From Ciona intestinalis (Eukaryota > Chordata > Ascidiacea > Phlebobranchia > Cionidae), in the NCBI RefSeq assembly GCF_000224145.3, contig NC_020179.2:3685885-3749884 (forward strand): DNA of 64,000 nucleotides, given 5' to 3'. Of the stretch, positions 1-11,314 are shown in pieces. The stretch's first letter is position 1. Each line of letters begins with the position of its first letter. The notes under the pieces were generated by a model. The model saw nothing but the letters and a program-made list of their open reading frames with translations, had not been told where the DNA came from and did not search any database. The position numbers were made by a program, and so were the translations under genes.

Positions 1-19
1 GCCTAACATTTCTTTACAG

Positions 20-2368
20 GATAGCACAGTTACAACTACTGTCCTCACATCCCCACCAAGGTTACAATCACCCATTCGCTACCAAGTCCATCCAAAACTA
101 CCACCCCTCCAAACAGCAGTGGAAACCGTTCCATATGCAGGTCTATGTGTTACTGTTGATAACACTGAAGAAACATTAACTCCAACACAGTCTCAGGTCA
201 GGGTTGGTGGTATCTATCCTGTGTGTTATGATGTTTAGACTTATATTTACCATAAGCACTTACTCTGCATAACTTTGTGTTATTTATTTAAATCTGTTGC
301 CGATAGTAAATTACTTTGATTATAAAACTGAATTACAATGTTATTTCATTATTTGTCTTCGTAGTCCAGGATAAATTTATACCTCAAAACTGAATATGAA
401 TATTTACATTACAGAGCAACAACTACTGCGGTAGCCTCCCCAGATCTCGCCAACCTTTGAAAAAACGTGCCGTGGAATTAACGGAATCTGACCAATCTGC
501 TCCATGTAAAGTAGCCAAGGTAATACAATATAGGCCACTTTGAAGTTTTTCTTGCTCTGCATTAATTTTAAAACCAATAAAAGCTGAATTTGTATTTTAA
601 AAAGTTTGGTACCAACGTTATGGCCCATACATATAGCAAAATTGTCTTCATTTGAAACATTTCAATTTGAAATCTAAAACTATCTTTGGTGATATCAGAA
701 GTTAAGATTTCATCATACATACGGATGCTAATGTGTATTGAAACACAAACAAAACCATATTATATAAACCTGTTACCACATATTATCCCAGTAAACAACT
801 CATTTCTAACAAACATTGTTCTCTTACAGGTTACAACTCAAGCTCCCACCTCAAAACCAATCCAACCAATTTCCTCTAATAAACCTATGAAAATGGTCGC
901 TGTGAAAACTCCTGACAGCCAGAACTTACCCATTCCAAAGCCTGACCCTCAAATCCTTTACCCCAACCCCCCATGTGTTCCACCTACGTACATGAATCTA
1001 AACCCACACCCAAACAACCAGGCGTGGTCGGAACAGAAGACCCCACAAGTGATGGCGACTCCAACACAAACTAACTTTCACATCACAGTGGCGAGCAAAC
1101 CCCAGATCCCCAGCACGCAGTATGTGGTTCAACCTGCCATACAAATGGTTCATCCACCAAAGGAAATGACATTAAACCAACTAAACAATGTTTCTTCGCT
1201 CTCTATGACTTTAACGCAGTTAAACGCGCTCTCGACAGCGTGCACGAGGCCTAACCTACCTTCCCACAATGCAGTACCTGCAACTCGTGTCCAAGCTCAA
1301 TACCTCCCACTTGTGGCTATGGACACAGTACTCGGACGTCGCAGCGAGCGGCGTATCTCTAGCGCCACCACTGACAGTGTGGTGAGCGATGAGGAGAAAC
1401 ACGAGTTGTTGGAAGATCCTCAAAACGAAGATAACATTCCTACTATTAAGGTACCGTGTACAACAACCCACTGTAAATATTCGGATAATTGCCAAAGCCT
1501 AGCCTACAACTGCGCGTTGTATGTGTACCGCACTCTAACCCACTGAAACAATAGATGTAATAGACATGTCTAAACTTGGTGTTTTATATAGTAGGGTGGT
1601 GAAGATGTGGGACACCATGTATTTCATTTTCTCATCCCATTTGCAAGTTAACAAAGAACATTAAAAAAATTATAAAACTGTATTCTTACAACTCCCATAG
1701 GCCGTTGTTATTGTTTAAAACACGATCAGGATATTATGAGCTTAAGGTGCCTTATCTTACCCCACCAAACTATATCATTATTTCTTTCCACAGCTACCTG
1801 CAGTTGTTGGACGAAGCAGGTCAGACCCAGGTCCTGCCCTAACAGTTGAAAACCACCCTGATATCCCATGTAGTGGTTCATCTACTGCCACTGTATCTGT
1901 TCTTTCAAGTGGTCCAGGTTCCCCCCCAGTTATTCGACATATTGATGCAGTTGCAACGCGTAGGAACTTGGAAACTATTGTTCAGGTACTGATATATATT
2001 TCTACACAGAGATATATGTACGAAAGGATAAGTACGCTCATCTTTCTATTCTATATGCATGGTATTGATGTTGTGCTGATAGGTTAGAACTTAACAATAT
2101 CAAATATAAATGCTATATTATTTTGTTCAGTTATATCTATTTCCTAAAACTTAGCTTTTTATTTATCATTAGATGTTTAAAAAGTGGTCTGCTGCTGTTA
2201 TGAGACAAAATGCTACACTTAGAGTTGCTTTTAAAACAAGAATTTATAAAAAAAAATATTTTTTTTCAATTCTTTATTATACTTTTACAGGCAATTGATC
2301 ATCTTGAACAACAAGCACGACGTAATTCTCAAGACCAACAACCAACAGAAGAATCCACAAACACTTAG
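20..2368 (+). CDS. Ser/Thr/Pro-rich probable nuclear protein, C-terminal part (5' end outside window)
   Basis: Five exons join in a single open frame: 20-196, 415-519, 830-1450, 1794-1985 and 2291-2368 (TAG). All have GT-AG borders and lie in phase 0, giving 390 residues. The visible protein is low-complexity, rich in Pro, Thr, Gln and Ser. A basic stretch (PLKKR) in the second exon could be a nuclear signal. An acidic Ser patch (VVSDEEKHELLED) follows RRSERR in the long third exon. The last two exons encode a compact charged helix around RRNLETIVQAIDHLEQQARR, the segment most likely to be conserved. I do not recognise the family. A transcriptional regulator is a guess from composition only. 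The 3' end faces the BBS7 stop, 334 bp away. The third intron ends with a MITE whose edge is about 18 bp from the acceptor. Confidence 0.75.
1585..1775 (+). mobile_element. MITE, ~195-bp family, intronic copy
   Basis: The copy has inverted ends (left TATAGTAGGGTGG, right CTTACCCCACCAAACTATA) and the shared core with AACAAAGAACATT and TGTTTAAAACACGATCAGGATATT. It fills most of the intron between 1451 and 1793. Confidence 0.85.
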
Positions 2369-2702
2369 CACACATTGCTTCAATGCTACTGATAATCAAG
2401 CAGTAACTTGTGTGCCGATGTAACATCTGTATATCGGATGTGTCTTGCGTAGATTGCGTATGAAATATAAATCGTATGCCAACAAGTGCACAAGATTTTA
2501 CAGAAAGGGATCAAAAACACAGTGAGCTCCAGTATCAAACATAGTGGAACTTGCAGGGCAGTATATGTATGTAGGAAGAGGAAAATGAGTTCTGTTAGTT
2601 TTGCAAGAGAAACTCGTAAAGACCACCTTTGACAATTGCTACGAAGGTAAGTTGTTTTCATTGATCATTTAACTTCAACTTTTTATCAGGTCAGATCTCC
2701 AC
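2369..2702. other. Tail-to-tail intergenic spacer
   Basis: This 334-bp stretch lies between the stop codons of two convergent genes. It must hold both 3' UTRs. No canonical AATAAA was seen for either gene, only weaker variants such as AATATA. No coding signal. Confidence 0.6.
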
Positions 2703-5700
2703 TCAATACACTGGTTGCTGGAAGAATTCAATCAGTGTTTCCTGATCATAATTATCCAGTGTTGCCAGCAGCTGAGGAACTTTCTGTTTCACGTTGATTC
2801 CTTTGAATTTGAACTTATCAATGTAAAGATCAGTTATCATGCCTGGAAATAAATTCAAATGTCACAATAATAGCAATGTGTCTCAATTTTCCTATTTTCT
2901 TTATGATAAATAAATAAAAACTTGTAACTGTTTATGGCATTATAGCACATACCATACAAACGTTCCAGTCTTGCTGGCTGTTTCTTAAATTGGATTTTCA
3001 AATCTTCAGCTTCTTCTAATATCTGCTGATACTCTGGTGCCAAGAAATTAATGTTTCCTTCATGGGTTTGCAACTCCTGGATGAGTGAATATAACATGGT
3101 TAATGATTGAATATTAACCTCTTTAATTTACATGCTATGTGGTTGAGGTCGTACGAAATGAAATGGAAATTAATATAAGATTTAGGCCAGAGTTGGCTGA
3201 TTGCTCCAGGCCAACACTCATTACCCTATTAGTGACAACTAAGTTGAAGCAATGTTCATGCTAAAGGACGCATATATTGTATCGAACCCATTATCTTTTT
3301 GATGCAAGCAGCTAGCCATAGTGCTGAACTAAGTTTAATGTTACAATGGAATTAAACCTGAATGGGTAGGAGCCTTTGAAATCCAGACATACCAAACATT
3401 ATTTTCAGCGCTTCATATATTTTGTGTAAAACATATGCAACAAGAAGTCATTTCCAAATACAGCCACCTTTAACGCACTCAACTTAGAAAACAGCCCTAA
3501 ATACTTTACCTGCAGTGCATCGAGCAGCTGAACCTTCTTTGCCAACATTAATTGTTGATCAAGTTTTGGATGCAAGAGTCGTATGGTGTCCCTGATTGAA
3601 TCTTCGTTAATATCAAACTGAATGTTGAGAGAAATCTTTTTGGACGTTGCTTCTTTACTCATGATGTCTTTCAAAATGGAGATTGTGGAAATATTATCGG
3701 AGCAAATTCTTGCTTCACCTTTGCTATAAATAATATTCTTGATTGTAATGATTTGGTTTAGTGTCTTGCTCAAGAACACATGCACCCACAATGATAGCAG
3801 CGACAAGCTTTAAACCGATACCTCTGGGTTTTAGGCAGGTGCACTATTCCTGTGCTACATCTTGATGCTGTTAACATATTTTAAGCTACATTTAAACAGC
3901 AATGTGTTTATCAGTACAATATGAACACTAGCATTTGACTGCAAGCTTATTTTCATTCAGACTAATTAAACCTTACGGGTCTACACCAAAACAAGCTTTT
4001 TTTGCCAAGTCATCTTAATTTTTACTTGTTCCTATAATACACAAAGCTTGTTAAAAAAAACTAGTCTATTGTTCAGTAATATCCCTAATTGTTAAATCAT
4101 AAAGTGAACTTACCTGTAACTGCAAACCAACTGTGTCTCAAGAAAAGTGTTTGTGAAATACAATGTAGCATTATCTCCAGCTGGTGTTCTGTCTGGCAAA
4201 TCAGGCAAACAAAACACAAGCCAGCTGTGGACTTCGGCAAAACTAAACGGACCCAACAGCTTCAACTCATTCATGGCTCTGGAAAAAGAAAAACTTATTC
4301 AATAAAGATTGTTATGTACCTGCGTTGTTACGGAATAGTAAACATGAATGTATCATGTTTGAAGACAGCCTTGACGTTGAACATTGCAACAAATAATTAT
4401 TCTGCATAAAAAGGCCAACATTTTGTAAGTCCATACTATATGATATGTTATAAATACCTCTTGGTTCATGAATGAATATATCATCTGTGTTGGTAATTTA
4501 AAAAAAGACAAACCGTTAACAGTGAACATATTCTCCATAAGAGCACAAACATACAAGTCCACCTTATGTGATGACTGATGTGTTATAAACGCTATGTCTT
4601 CATCAAACCAACCCACAGTTACATCCCTACCTGTTTTCATCCACATCGTGCACACGTTGATGAAGCGACAAAGGTTTGATCGGGTATTTTCTCATAATAG
4701 ATGTTTTCGGCTGCAACCTTGGAACAATGTAAGCTTGTAGATGACCAAACTGTCCTTCGATGGATCGCACTTTTACCTAAGGCAAGAAACAGTTTCCAGG
4801 TCATACCAAGAGCATTATGTCAATGGAAATACTTAAAATGCACTAAAAGTTCTAATAAATTTTTTATTACAAACATCTCAGCACATATGTTTGATACAAT
4901 TTTTTATCTAAAATGTTTTGGTTTATAAACTAAACTATCTTTGTTGATGTCAGAAGTTAAAAATGTTTGTTCTTCATAAAGAAATAGTTAGATTTCATGA
5001 GAACACTAGTACCTCGAGACGTGTAGTATTGGCTTGGCATCTATACGTAGCAAGTAAGAAGTTGTCGGTGTTTGAGCTTCCATCTGTGGATGGTGGGTTG
5101 GTGGTGTATGACACAACAGCAGACGTACTTTCAACATCAAGGAGGTCAATTGGGACATCACTCTGTTGATTATATTGAAGATCACGATAATTTTTACATG
5201 GCAACAAACGTAAATTAGATAAATAAATTCCGTGAATCTGACTTTGATCAATTCTTGTGTGTTAACTCTTTGTGTAAAAAAATACAGTAAGGATCTGGTG
5301 TTACATAAACATAACATACATAAATTAGTGATTTGATATACGCGGAAGTTTAAAGAACTTGTGCACCAATTTACAATGCCAGGCTGTTTAATATCATATT
5401 TAAGAGTATTAATTATGCATTTTGTGAAAACTCAAATACATTATAAGCAATTCAAAATGCAGATTTTTTTCTGCTGTAGTGGTAAATAACACTGACAACC
5501 AAAGTAATTGCTTATTGGTGAAATTTATAGACTTTGATAAAATTGATATTCTAACACAACAATTTAATCAATAAATTAGGTCTATATTACAGAATAGTGT
5601 TGGAGCAAGAAATAGAATAAAATTTCATCCTAAAGTTCTTTCACCAACCTGTAATACAATATGATCAATAGCAGTTTGTACTTCAATACTAAGAGTATAG

Positions 5701-8700
5701 CTGGAGTCATTTGGTGAAAGAACAAATTTATCATTGACATGAAATGCAGGTGCATATGTCATAATGTCACTGTTAGAAGCAACAGCTTTTGAAGTTCGCT
5801 GCATGTGTTTATTTCGCTCATTTTCCACCTGCTGTTGCAATGAATCTATTTCAGCTCTGAAAAAACAAGAAGTTAAAGTGAGTATGAGACCTTAGAACAT
5901 ATGTTGTTATGATGAATAATAATGTCTCGCTACTTGGAAGAGTCGATTGAGTTTGGAAGAGTCAATTGAGTTTACAGGAAATTGAGCCAATATCAAAGAA
6001 TGTTTAGTGGCTGAACACAATGCTGTGGTATAACGTTTTATAAAGGAAACAGTTTCAAAGTAAAATTGGAAAACTTTTGCACCGAACTTTAATAACTAAA
6101 GCAAGAACTGGTTGTATTTGGACCAAAAACGTTTTAATTTAGCAAAAAAAAAACCCACTAACCTCAAAGCGAGAAGTTTTTTTGTTGTTTCTGCGTCAAA
6201 ATTTGAATCTGGATTATTGGTCACCGATGCCGCACCTTCTTGAAAGTTTCCGGATACTTTCTTCTGCAGATGCTCCGTTGTAAGCCCTGTTACCCACCCT
6301 GAGTATGTGGATACTACAACCTCATCATAACCAAGTGACCCAACGACACCACCTTGCACGGAAGTTACGCTCTCATTGAACGACTGTGGAAGAAAGTTTG
6401 AAAATCTTATGATAATATCATTTGCACTTAAACATTGAAATATTATATACAACTAATTATTCTGCCAACTGCTACTAGGCATAATAAAAAATAGCATTTT
6501 TCAGTTATCTGGAATATAAGACGTTAATTTAATTTCAATGTTTCTTCTCCCCTTAGCAGGATTAAGCACGACGTTTTGATTAGTTTTAAACAAGGATGGC
6601 TGCCGGCTGGCCCTCTGTATTTTCCATACTGGCATCCAAGTTATACCGTGAGCAATATTTTGCTAAGTTATAACAATGTCGTTAAATTTACAAAAGTTTC
6701 AAGACATATTATTACATGTGAGAATCTTATAGTGGGTTGGTCCACTGCATCGTAGCTGTATATTTCAACTTTTCCGTCATCACGACCAACCAATAATTCC
6801 ATCACACCATCCCCTGTGATGTCATAATGAGACAGACAATTAATTCCACCCAAGTTTGATTCGTTGTTGATTTCCCAGTTGTATATTGGTTGCTCTCTGG
6901 TAAAAAATATCCGTCATTAAATGGGTGTCTTGCTCAAGGACACATACGCCCTCAATGATAGCAGCGACGAGCCTTGAACCCAATACCTCTGGGTTGGAGG
7001 CAGGTGCGCTAACCACTTCGCCACACAAGGGCCAGATCTAATCAAATGAACTACACTTAAGGCTTGATGTTGTGCATTTTTACAAGAAGAATATTTTAAT
7101 GAAAATTTAAATGATCTTTATGGTAAAGGAATAGTCTTATACACTTATTAACATTGCTTATTAATTTGGAATTGCCTCTGCTGTCTTTAATCACCTGGAA
7201 CGTACCCTGTTAATAAAACATGTCCAAGCTTCCCATCACTGGTTCCATACACAAGGTCTCTTCCTTCTTCTCCACCATTTCCTTTGTAGGCAACAGCTGT
7301 TTGCGGAGAGCCGGAAACTTCTGCTTCATATTTTAATTCACAACCCTGAAAAACACGTCAGATCCATTATTTGCATACACAGTATTTATATATGCAATAA
7401 CACACAAAAGGGTGAATGATGTTCATTTTAACAGCAAATTTACATACATAGTAAACTATACCATATTGTAGGCAAGACATTTGATTGTTTAGACTCATCC
7501 GTATAACTATGTTCTATGTGGGTAAGGTTGTTCAGCGTGGCACACCTTAGAACTTAAGGTTTAGACCAAAGTTGTCCAAGTAACCCAACACTCGTGGTGC
7601 TACAACCTTTTGGTGACCACTGAGTCAGTTTATCTCTAATTTATGTGAGTGAAGTACTAGTGTGGCATATCCATAAGACCAGAGTTGGTCCATTACAACC
7701 AATTTCTATTCTATGTGGGTAAGGTCGTTTACCGTGGCACGCCATGTGTCATTTTAGGCCAGGATTGGCCCATTACTCCTACAACTTGTTTACTAACCAC
7801 TTAAATAACTTACCTCTAACACCCTTAATACACGGTCATTACAAGCCAACACTGATGTAAGATTTCCTTCATCAGGTTTAGGCAAACACATGATGTCGTT
7901 TATTTTATCGCTTGCCAAGTAATAACCTTGGTCAACACAATCGGAGAAATGGTTGAAAACATATTGTCCACCGACAACTAAGTCACTTCCACTAATCCAC
8001 CTAAAAACAGTGAAAATATTAGCGCTTTCAAGCATATCCTAGATAAATTCTGCATAAGTAATTGTAATATAGCCACCTTTTTGTAGCTTGTATTTGTAGA
8101 TCAGTGGTTAGATTAGGTTTTTTGAAATTACTACCAGGTTGAGGGGTTTATTTTTTAATCATAACAAATTCCATAGCAGTAGTTGAAAAAGTGAACTAGC
8201 ATTCTCATAATCTAGTCTGCAGTGTAGAGTATGGCATGTGCACACATTTTAAGTGCACGTCATAATTTCTTATTAAATTAAGTAGCTTTTCCTTATGTGA
8301 CATGGAAATGTATGCACTTGTGTCAAGAACTGCTTTATTCTGCGGACTGGCCTGTAGTTGTAATGCCAGCAAAAAATAAACTGGTCAAATATAGCTTACA
8401 GGTTAGCGACAGTTTCTGTTAAGTTTGAGTTAAAGTCCAAAAACTTTTTTCCCTTTCTTGAATAACCTCGAATATCAGCTCCAGATGCGACAAATATTTT
8501 ATCCTGGGGTGTCCCAAGAGCACCACCTAGCTGAACACGGCTTATTGGGGCTCCAGGAAGAAGTTTAAAGATGTTCTGAAATATAGATTAAATGAATTAA
8601 ACCTATTTATCTATGTAAAGAGTAATGGCAGTTGTTATAACACCAGTGTTCTATTTCATACCCACAACCCACTTACGAGTTACCACTTGTTTAGGGACTT

Positions 8701-9483
8701 TGTGGGTGAGAAGATAGAATAGTTACACAAGTAAAGAGAGTTACACAAAAAATTATAAATGGCAGCTTTCATGACAGAACATTGCCATTATCTTTAAAAC
8801 TATAGATTTAAATGCAACATAACATGTTGTCGCTGAAACTACCGTATGAATTGTAATCCACGCATATAAATTATTTCAGATGAAATTCAAAATATAATGT
8901 AACAAAATTTTTCTTCATGCAAAAAAAAACTTCCCTCCAACCTGGTAAATAACCAAAATAAGTAGCTGACATTCCACAACAATTCAGTCAACCTACGTTC
9001 ACGTCTCTTTTCTTGACACCAAAGCATTGTAAAACTCCACTTTTATCTCCAACAACAACTTTCTGTGTCACTCGTCGTTTATCATTGTTTGGCAAAATGC
9101 TCATACATTTTCTATCGGTAACCGCGGCCTAAAATTAACATTATGTAGATTAATAGGTGCTGGTGAAGAGTCTTCCCCCCCACCTTCTTTGCTACCCACT
9201 TACCACTAACTACTAACCCCTATAACCACTAACCCCTTAACCATCAACTACTAACCCCCTAACCTAGGGGTTAGTGGTTGGCAAATAAGGTGGGGTGGGA
9301 GATTCTTAACTAGCACCGATTAATAATGTGTACCGCTTTTTTAACGGTGTTTTGGACCAGACTTTTAGATAAACAAATATTTATTAAACACTTATCTATG
9401 CATACAGTTTACGTAAAATAGGATGCATCACTACCATTACGACATACCTGTAAATAATCCACAACGTCCAGATCAAATTCCAT
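2703..9483 (-). CDS. BBS7: BBS7, BBSome subunit (complete, 14 exons)
   Basis: Bardet-Biedl syndrome 7 protein is a BBSome subunit that helps carry membrane proteins to and from cilia. Exons on the minus strand: 9448-9483 (ATG), 8997-9128, 8400-8575, 7814-8000, 7206-7345, 6716-6896, 6163-6383, 5649-5856, 5013-5162, 4631-4776, 4114-4278, 3510-3723, 2953-3076, 2703-2842 (TGA). Every junction is GT-AG and in phase; the sum is 2220 nt, 739 aa, against about 715 in human. Blocks matching vertebrate BBS7 include DYLQ at the N-terminus, DKIND..CLP and [11 protein letters not shown] (beta-propeller), [30 protein letters not shown], a short coiled-coil ([10 protein letters not shown]), [12 protein letters not shown] and [15 protein letters not shown] (GAE/platform region), [25 protein letters not shown], and [24 protein letters not shown] at the C-terminus. 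Introns carry several SINE fragments. The start faces the peptide gene at 10026, 542 bp away. Confidence 0.96.
3757..3852 (-). mobile_element. tRNA-derived SINE head, BBS7 intron
   Basis: It shares GTGTCTTGCTCAAG-ACACATGC, ATGATAGCAGCGAC and CCTCTGGGTT-AGGCAGGTGC with the copy at 6921-7032, but is more decayed. A further eroded stretch of the same family may lie at about 3127-3330. Confidence 0.7.
6921..7032 (-). mobile_element. tRNA-derived SINE head with pol III A and B boxes
   Basis: Read on the minus strand, TGGCGAAGTGG (7013-7023) fits an A box and GGTTCAAGGCT (6970-6980) fits a B box, at tRNA-like spacing. The rest matches copies at 3757, 15311 and 24103. It sits in a BBS7 intron. An open frame over it is a shadow, not a gene. 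Confidence 0.75.
7500..7800. repeat. Two body fragments of the SINE-like family
   Basis: Two near-repeated blocks begin at about 7505 and 7685. Each has TATGTGGGTAAGGT, CGTGGCACGCC/CACACC, a 'taggccagagttggcccatta'-type motif, and a TGGTGACCACTGAGT-like end. The motifs recur near 13290, 15735 and 63040. They lie in a BBS7 intron. Confidence 0.6.
8635..8722. repeat. SINE-like fragment
   Basis: Contains ATAACACCAGTGTTCT, CCCACTTACGAGTTACCACTTGT and CTTTGTGGGTGAG, matching the copies at 15098, 33145 and 62886. Confidence 0.6.
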
Positions 9484-9967
9484 CACAGAAAATGGTGAAC
9501 AAGAAACTATTTATTAACTTTAATTAAATTTTTTTGTTTTGATAACTCGTTGCTTGGACATTGGATTAGATTTAAATCCAGCTGTCCTAAAACGGTAAAC
9601 AAGATAGAAATCGTGTGCACAATATTCAATCGAATTGTGATAAAAGAATTGCAAATTTAAGCCGTGTTTAGCACGTGAAAGATTGCAAATCTTTATAAAC
9701 AAAAGTATTTAACAAAACAATGCATGAAATTGCTAATTTGCCTGTCCTCTCTATCAACCACGGAACCAGTTTTGTAAAACGTTGCAAACTTTACAGTAAA
9801 CATGGGCGATTCTATTCTGTTTGGTACGGCGTGATAGAGAGAAGAATTGTGAAAATGGCACTACTACACAAAGTCTACCAAGAAATTGTCTGGTATTTCA
9901 GAAAATCATATCATGGATTTACTCAAAGCAGGATGCAATCAAAGTAGTTTATGAAAAAAGCTTTTGG

Positions 9968-9973
9968 TATAAA
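9968..9973 (+). promoter_or_regulatory. TATA box for the small secreted-peptide gene
   Basis: TATAAA lies 58 bp before the ATG at 10026. A start of transcription near 10000 would leave a leader of about 25 nt. No other clear gene begins here on this strand. Confidence 0.5.
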
Positions 9974-10025
9974 GACGCATTCGGCGGGTAGGCGAACTAA
10001 AAGCAGATCTTTCTGAATAAGCAAG

Positions 10026-10587
10026 ATGAATTTTAAAGTAACGTTTGTAATTGTTATTTTGCTTGGCTCGGCCATTATGCCATCGGTGAACGGACTCTCA
10101 GGAGTTGCTCGGGTCCTTGGCTCAGTCACAAGAGGTATTTTGCTGCCCACAGTCGCGAAACTGGGTCCTCTTGTGCCCGGCGTTGCAAATAGAAGAAGAT
10201 ACCGAACTTGGAGCAGCTGGAAACAGCTAAGATGGACGAAATGGAATGAACAACAAAGGGAATCCATGAGTATGCATGCCTGTTTAAACTTACAGTTATT
10301 CTTTTATATGATAGGCTTGTATATTCAATCAAAGCTGGATTTTAGTCGGAAGAGCCTATATGTGGACGTGAAGTTAACCGCATATCGAAACTACAAAACC
10401 CGAATTGTTATCAATTTACTAACTGTGGTATAACATCCTTTAGTTACAAAAGTTCCTGTCGCTGAAATCCTGCCCTCATTTTGAATATGTAGGCCTATAT
10501 ATATCGTAAACGTTTTTGTTGCACTGTATAGGTACAGATACAACGGTATCCGAAGTTATGGACGGGTTGATGGAACCAGAACAGTAA
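10026..10587 (+). CDS. Small secreted precursor, antimicrobial-peptide-like (99 aa, two exons)
   Basis: Exon 1 is 10026-10269 with donor GTATGC; exon 2 is 10532-10587 after acceptor TATAG, in phase, ending in TAA. The 99-aa product opens with a clear signal peptide (KVTFVIVILLGSAI core, likely cut after VNG at residue 23). Next comes a small-residue/hydrophobic stretch (24-55), then a cationic Trp-rich block (56-73: RRRYRTWSSWKQLRWTKW). Exon 2 adds an acidic tail. By count, residues 24-78 hold 11 Arg/Lys and 1 Glu, while 79-99 hold 6 Asp/Glu and no Arg/Lys. There is no Cys. A signal, a cationic peptide and an anionic C-terminal piece is the layout of known ascidian antimicrobial precursors. 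The function is inferred from that layout; I recognise no homologue. Without splicing the frame would run to 10433 and lose the acidic tail. It is head to head with BBS7. Confidence 0.6.
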
Positions 10588-11314
10588 ACTGTCGACGCTT
10601 GCTGCTGAGTGGCGGGTAGATTGTGTAATGTATTCGTAATACACAAGACTTGGCGACATCTTTGTTTATTTTTAGTTACAGAAGAAATACAAACCGCCAA
10701 CTATCGAGTTTATTCCGGGGAATAAGAGAAACAAAAACAAATGAATTTATATTTAATTATTGTTTACAAATTATCGCAACACGCTGCATATATAGCTTAT
10801 AAGAGACACCATCAAGCATATACTTTAGAATTAATTTCATTAAATCACACAGATTGCTTTTTTCTCGAAAGTGCGGTCATTTACACGAAAGGTTTGGTAA
10901 TTCGAGTTTTTTTCAGCAGGCATTCTTAGGCTAAAATCTATCAGAGTGATCACTATACGCGTTTACAACGATGCGTCATATATATTGCTATATCTTAATT
11001 CGGATTTAGTATTCACGAGTGAATAAATGTAACTTGCTTTACCTTTGCGTGACGGGAAAACGTCAGTGATTATAACACTCATGTTTAAATCGTTTTGCAC
11101 AGCTCGTGTCCGCTATAAGTGATACCGCGTATACCTATGTAAGAATGCAATCCTCAAAGAGGCATTCATGTAAAAACATTGTCCCGTGTAATGTTCGGTG
11201 CGCACCGGTTATGAATAATACCGGACCTCGCATACATTTCATCATTTTCCGTTTACAATATCGCTATAAAACGTGAAACTTGAATCATACCGCAGTTGCA
11301 GCCAAACCACAGCT
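10588..11314. other. Spacer between peptide gene and lipoxygenase
   Basis: AT-rich. It holds an AATAAA at 11022-11027, which could end the peptide transcript although it is distant, and the lipoxygenase promoter. No other gene seen. Confidence 0.5.
11265..11270 (+). promoter_or_regulatory. TATA box of the lipoxygenase gene
   Basis: TATAAA lies 45 bp upstream of the first coding exon's ATG (11315), leaving room for a leader of about 20 nt. Confidence 0.55.

Noticed and set aside
4353..4655. 100-aa minus-strand frame within BBS7
   Set aside because: Only its first codons overlap a real BBS7 exon edge; the rest reads through an intron.
6840..7028. 62-aa minus-strand frame ([20 protein letters not shown]...)
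   Set aside because: It is the translation of the tRNA-like SINE head, which recurs elsewhere without keeping the frame.
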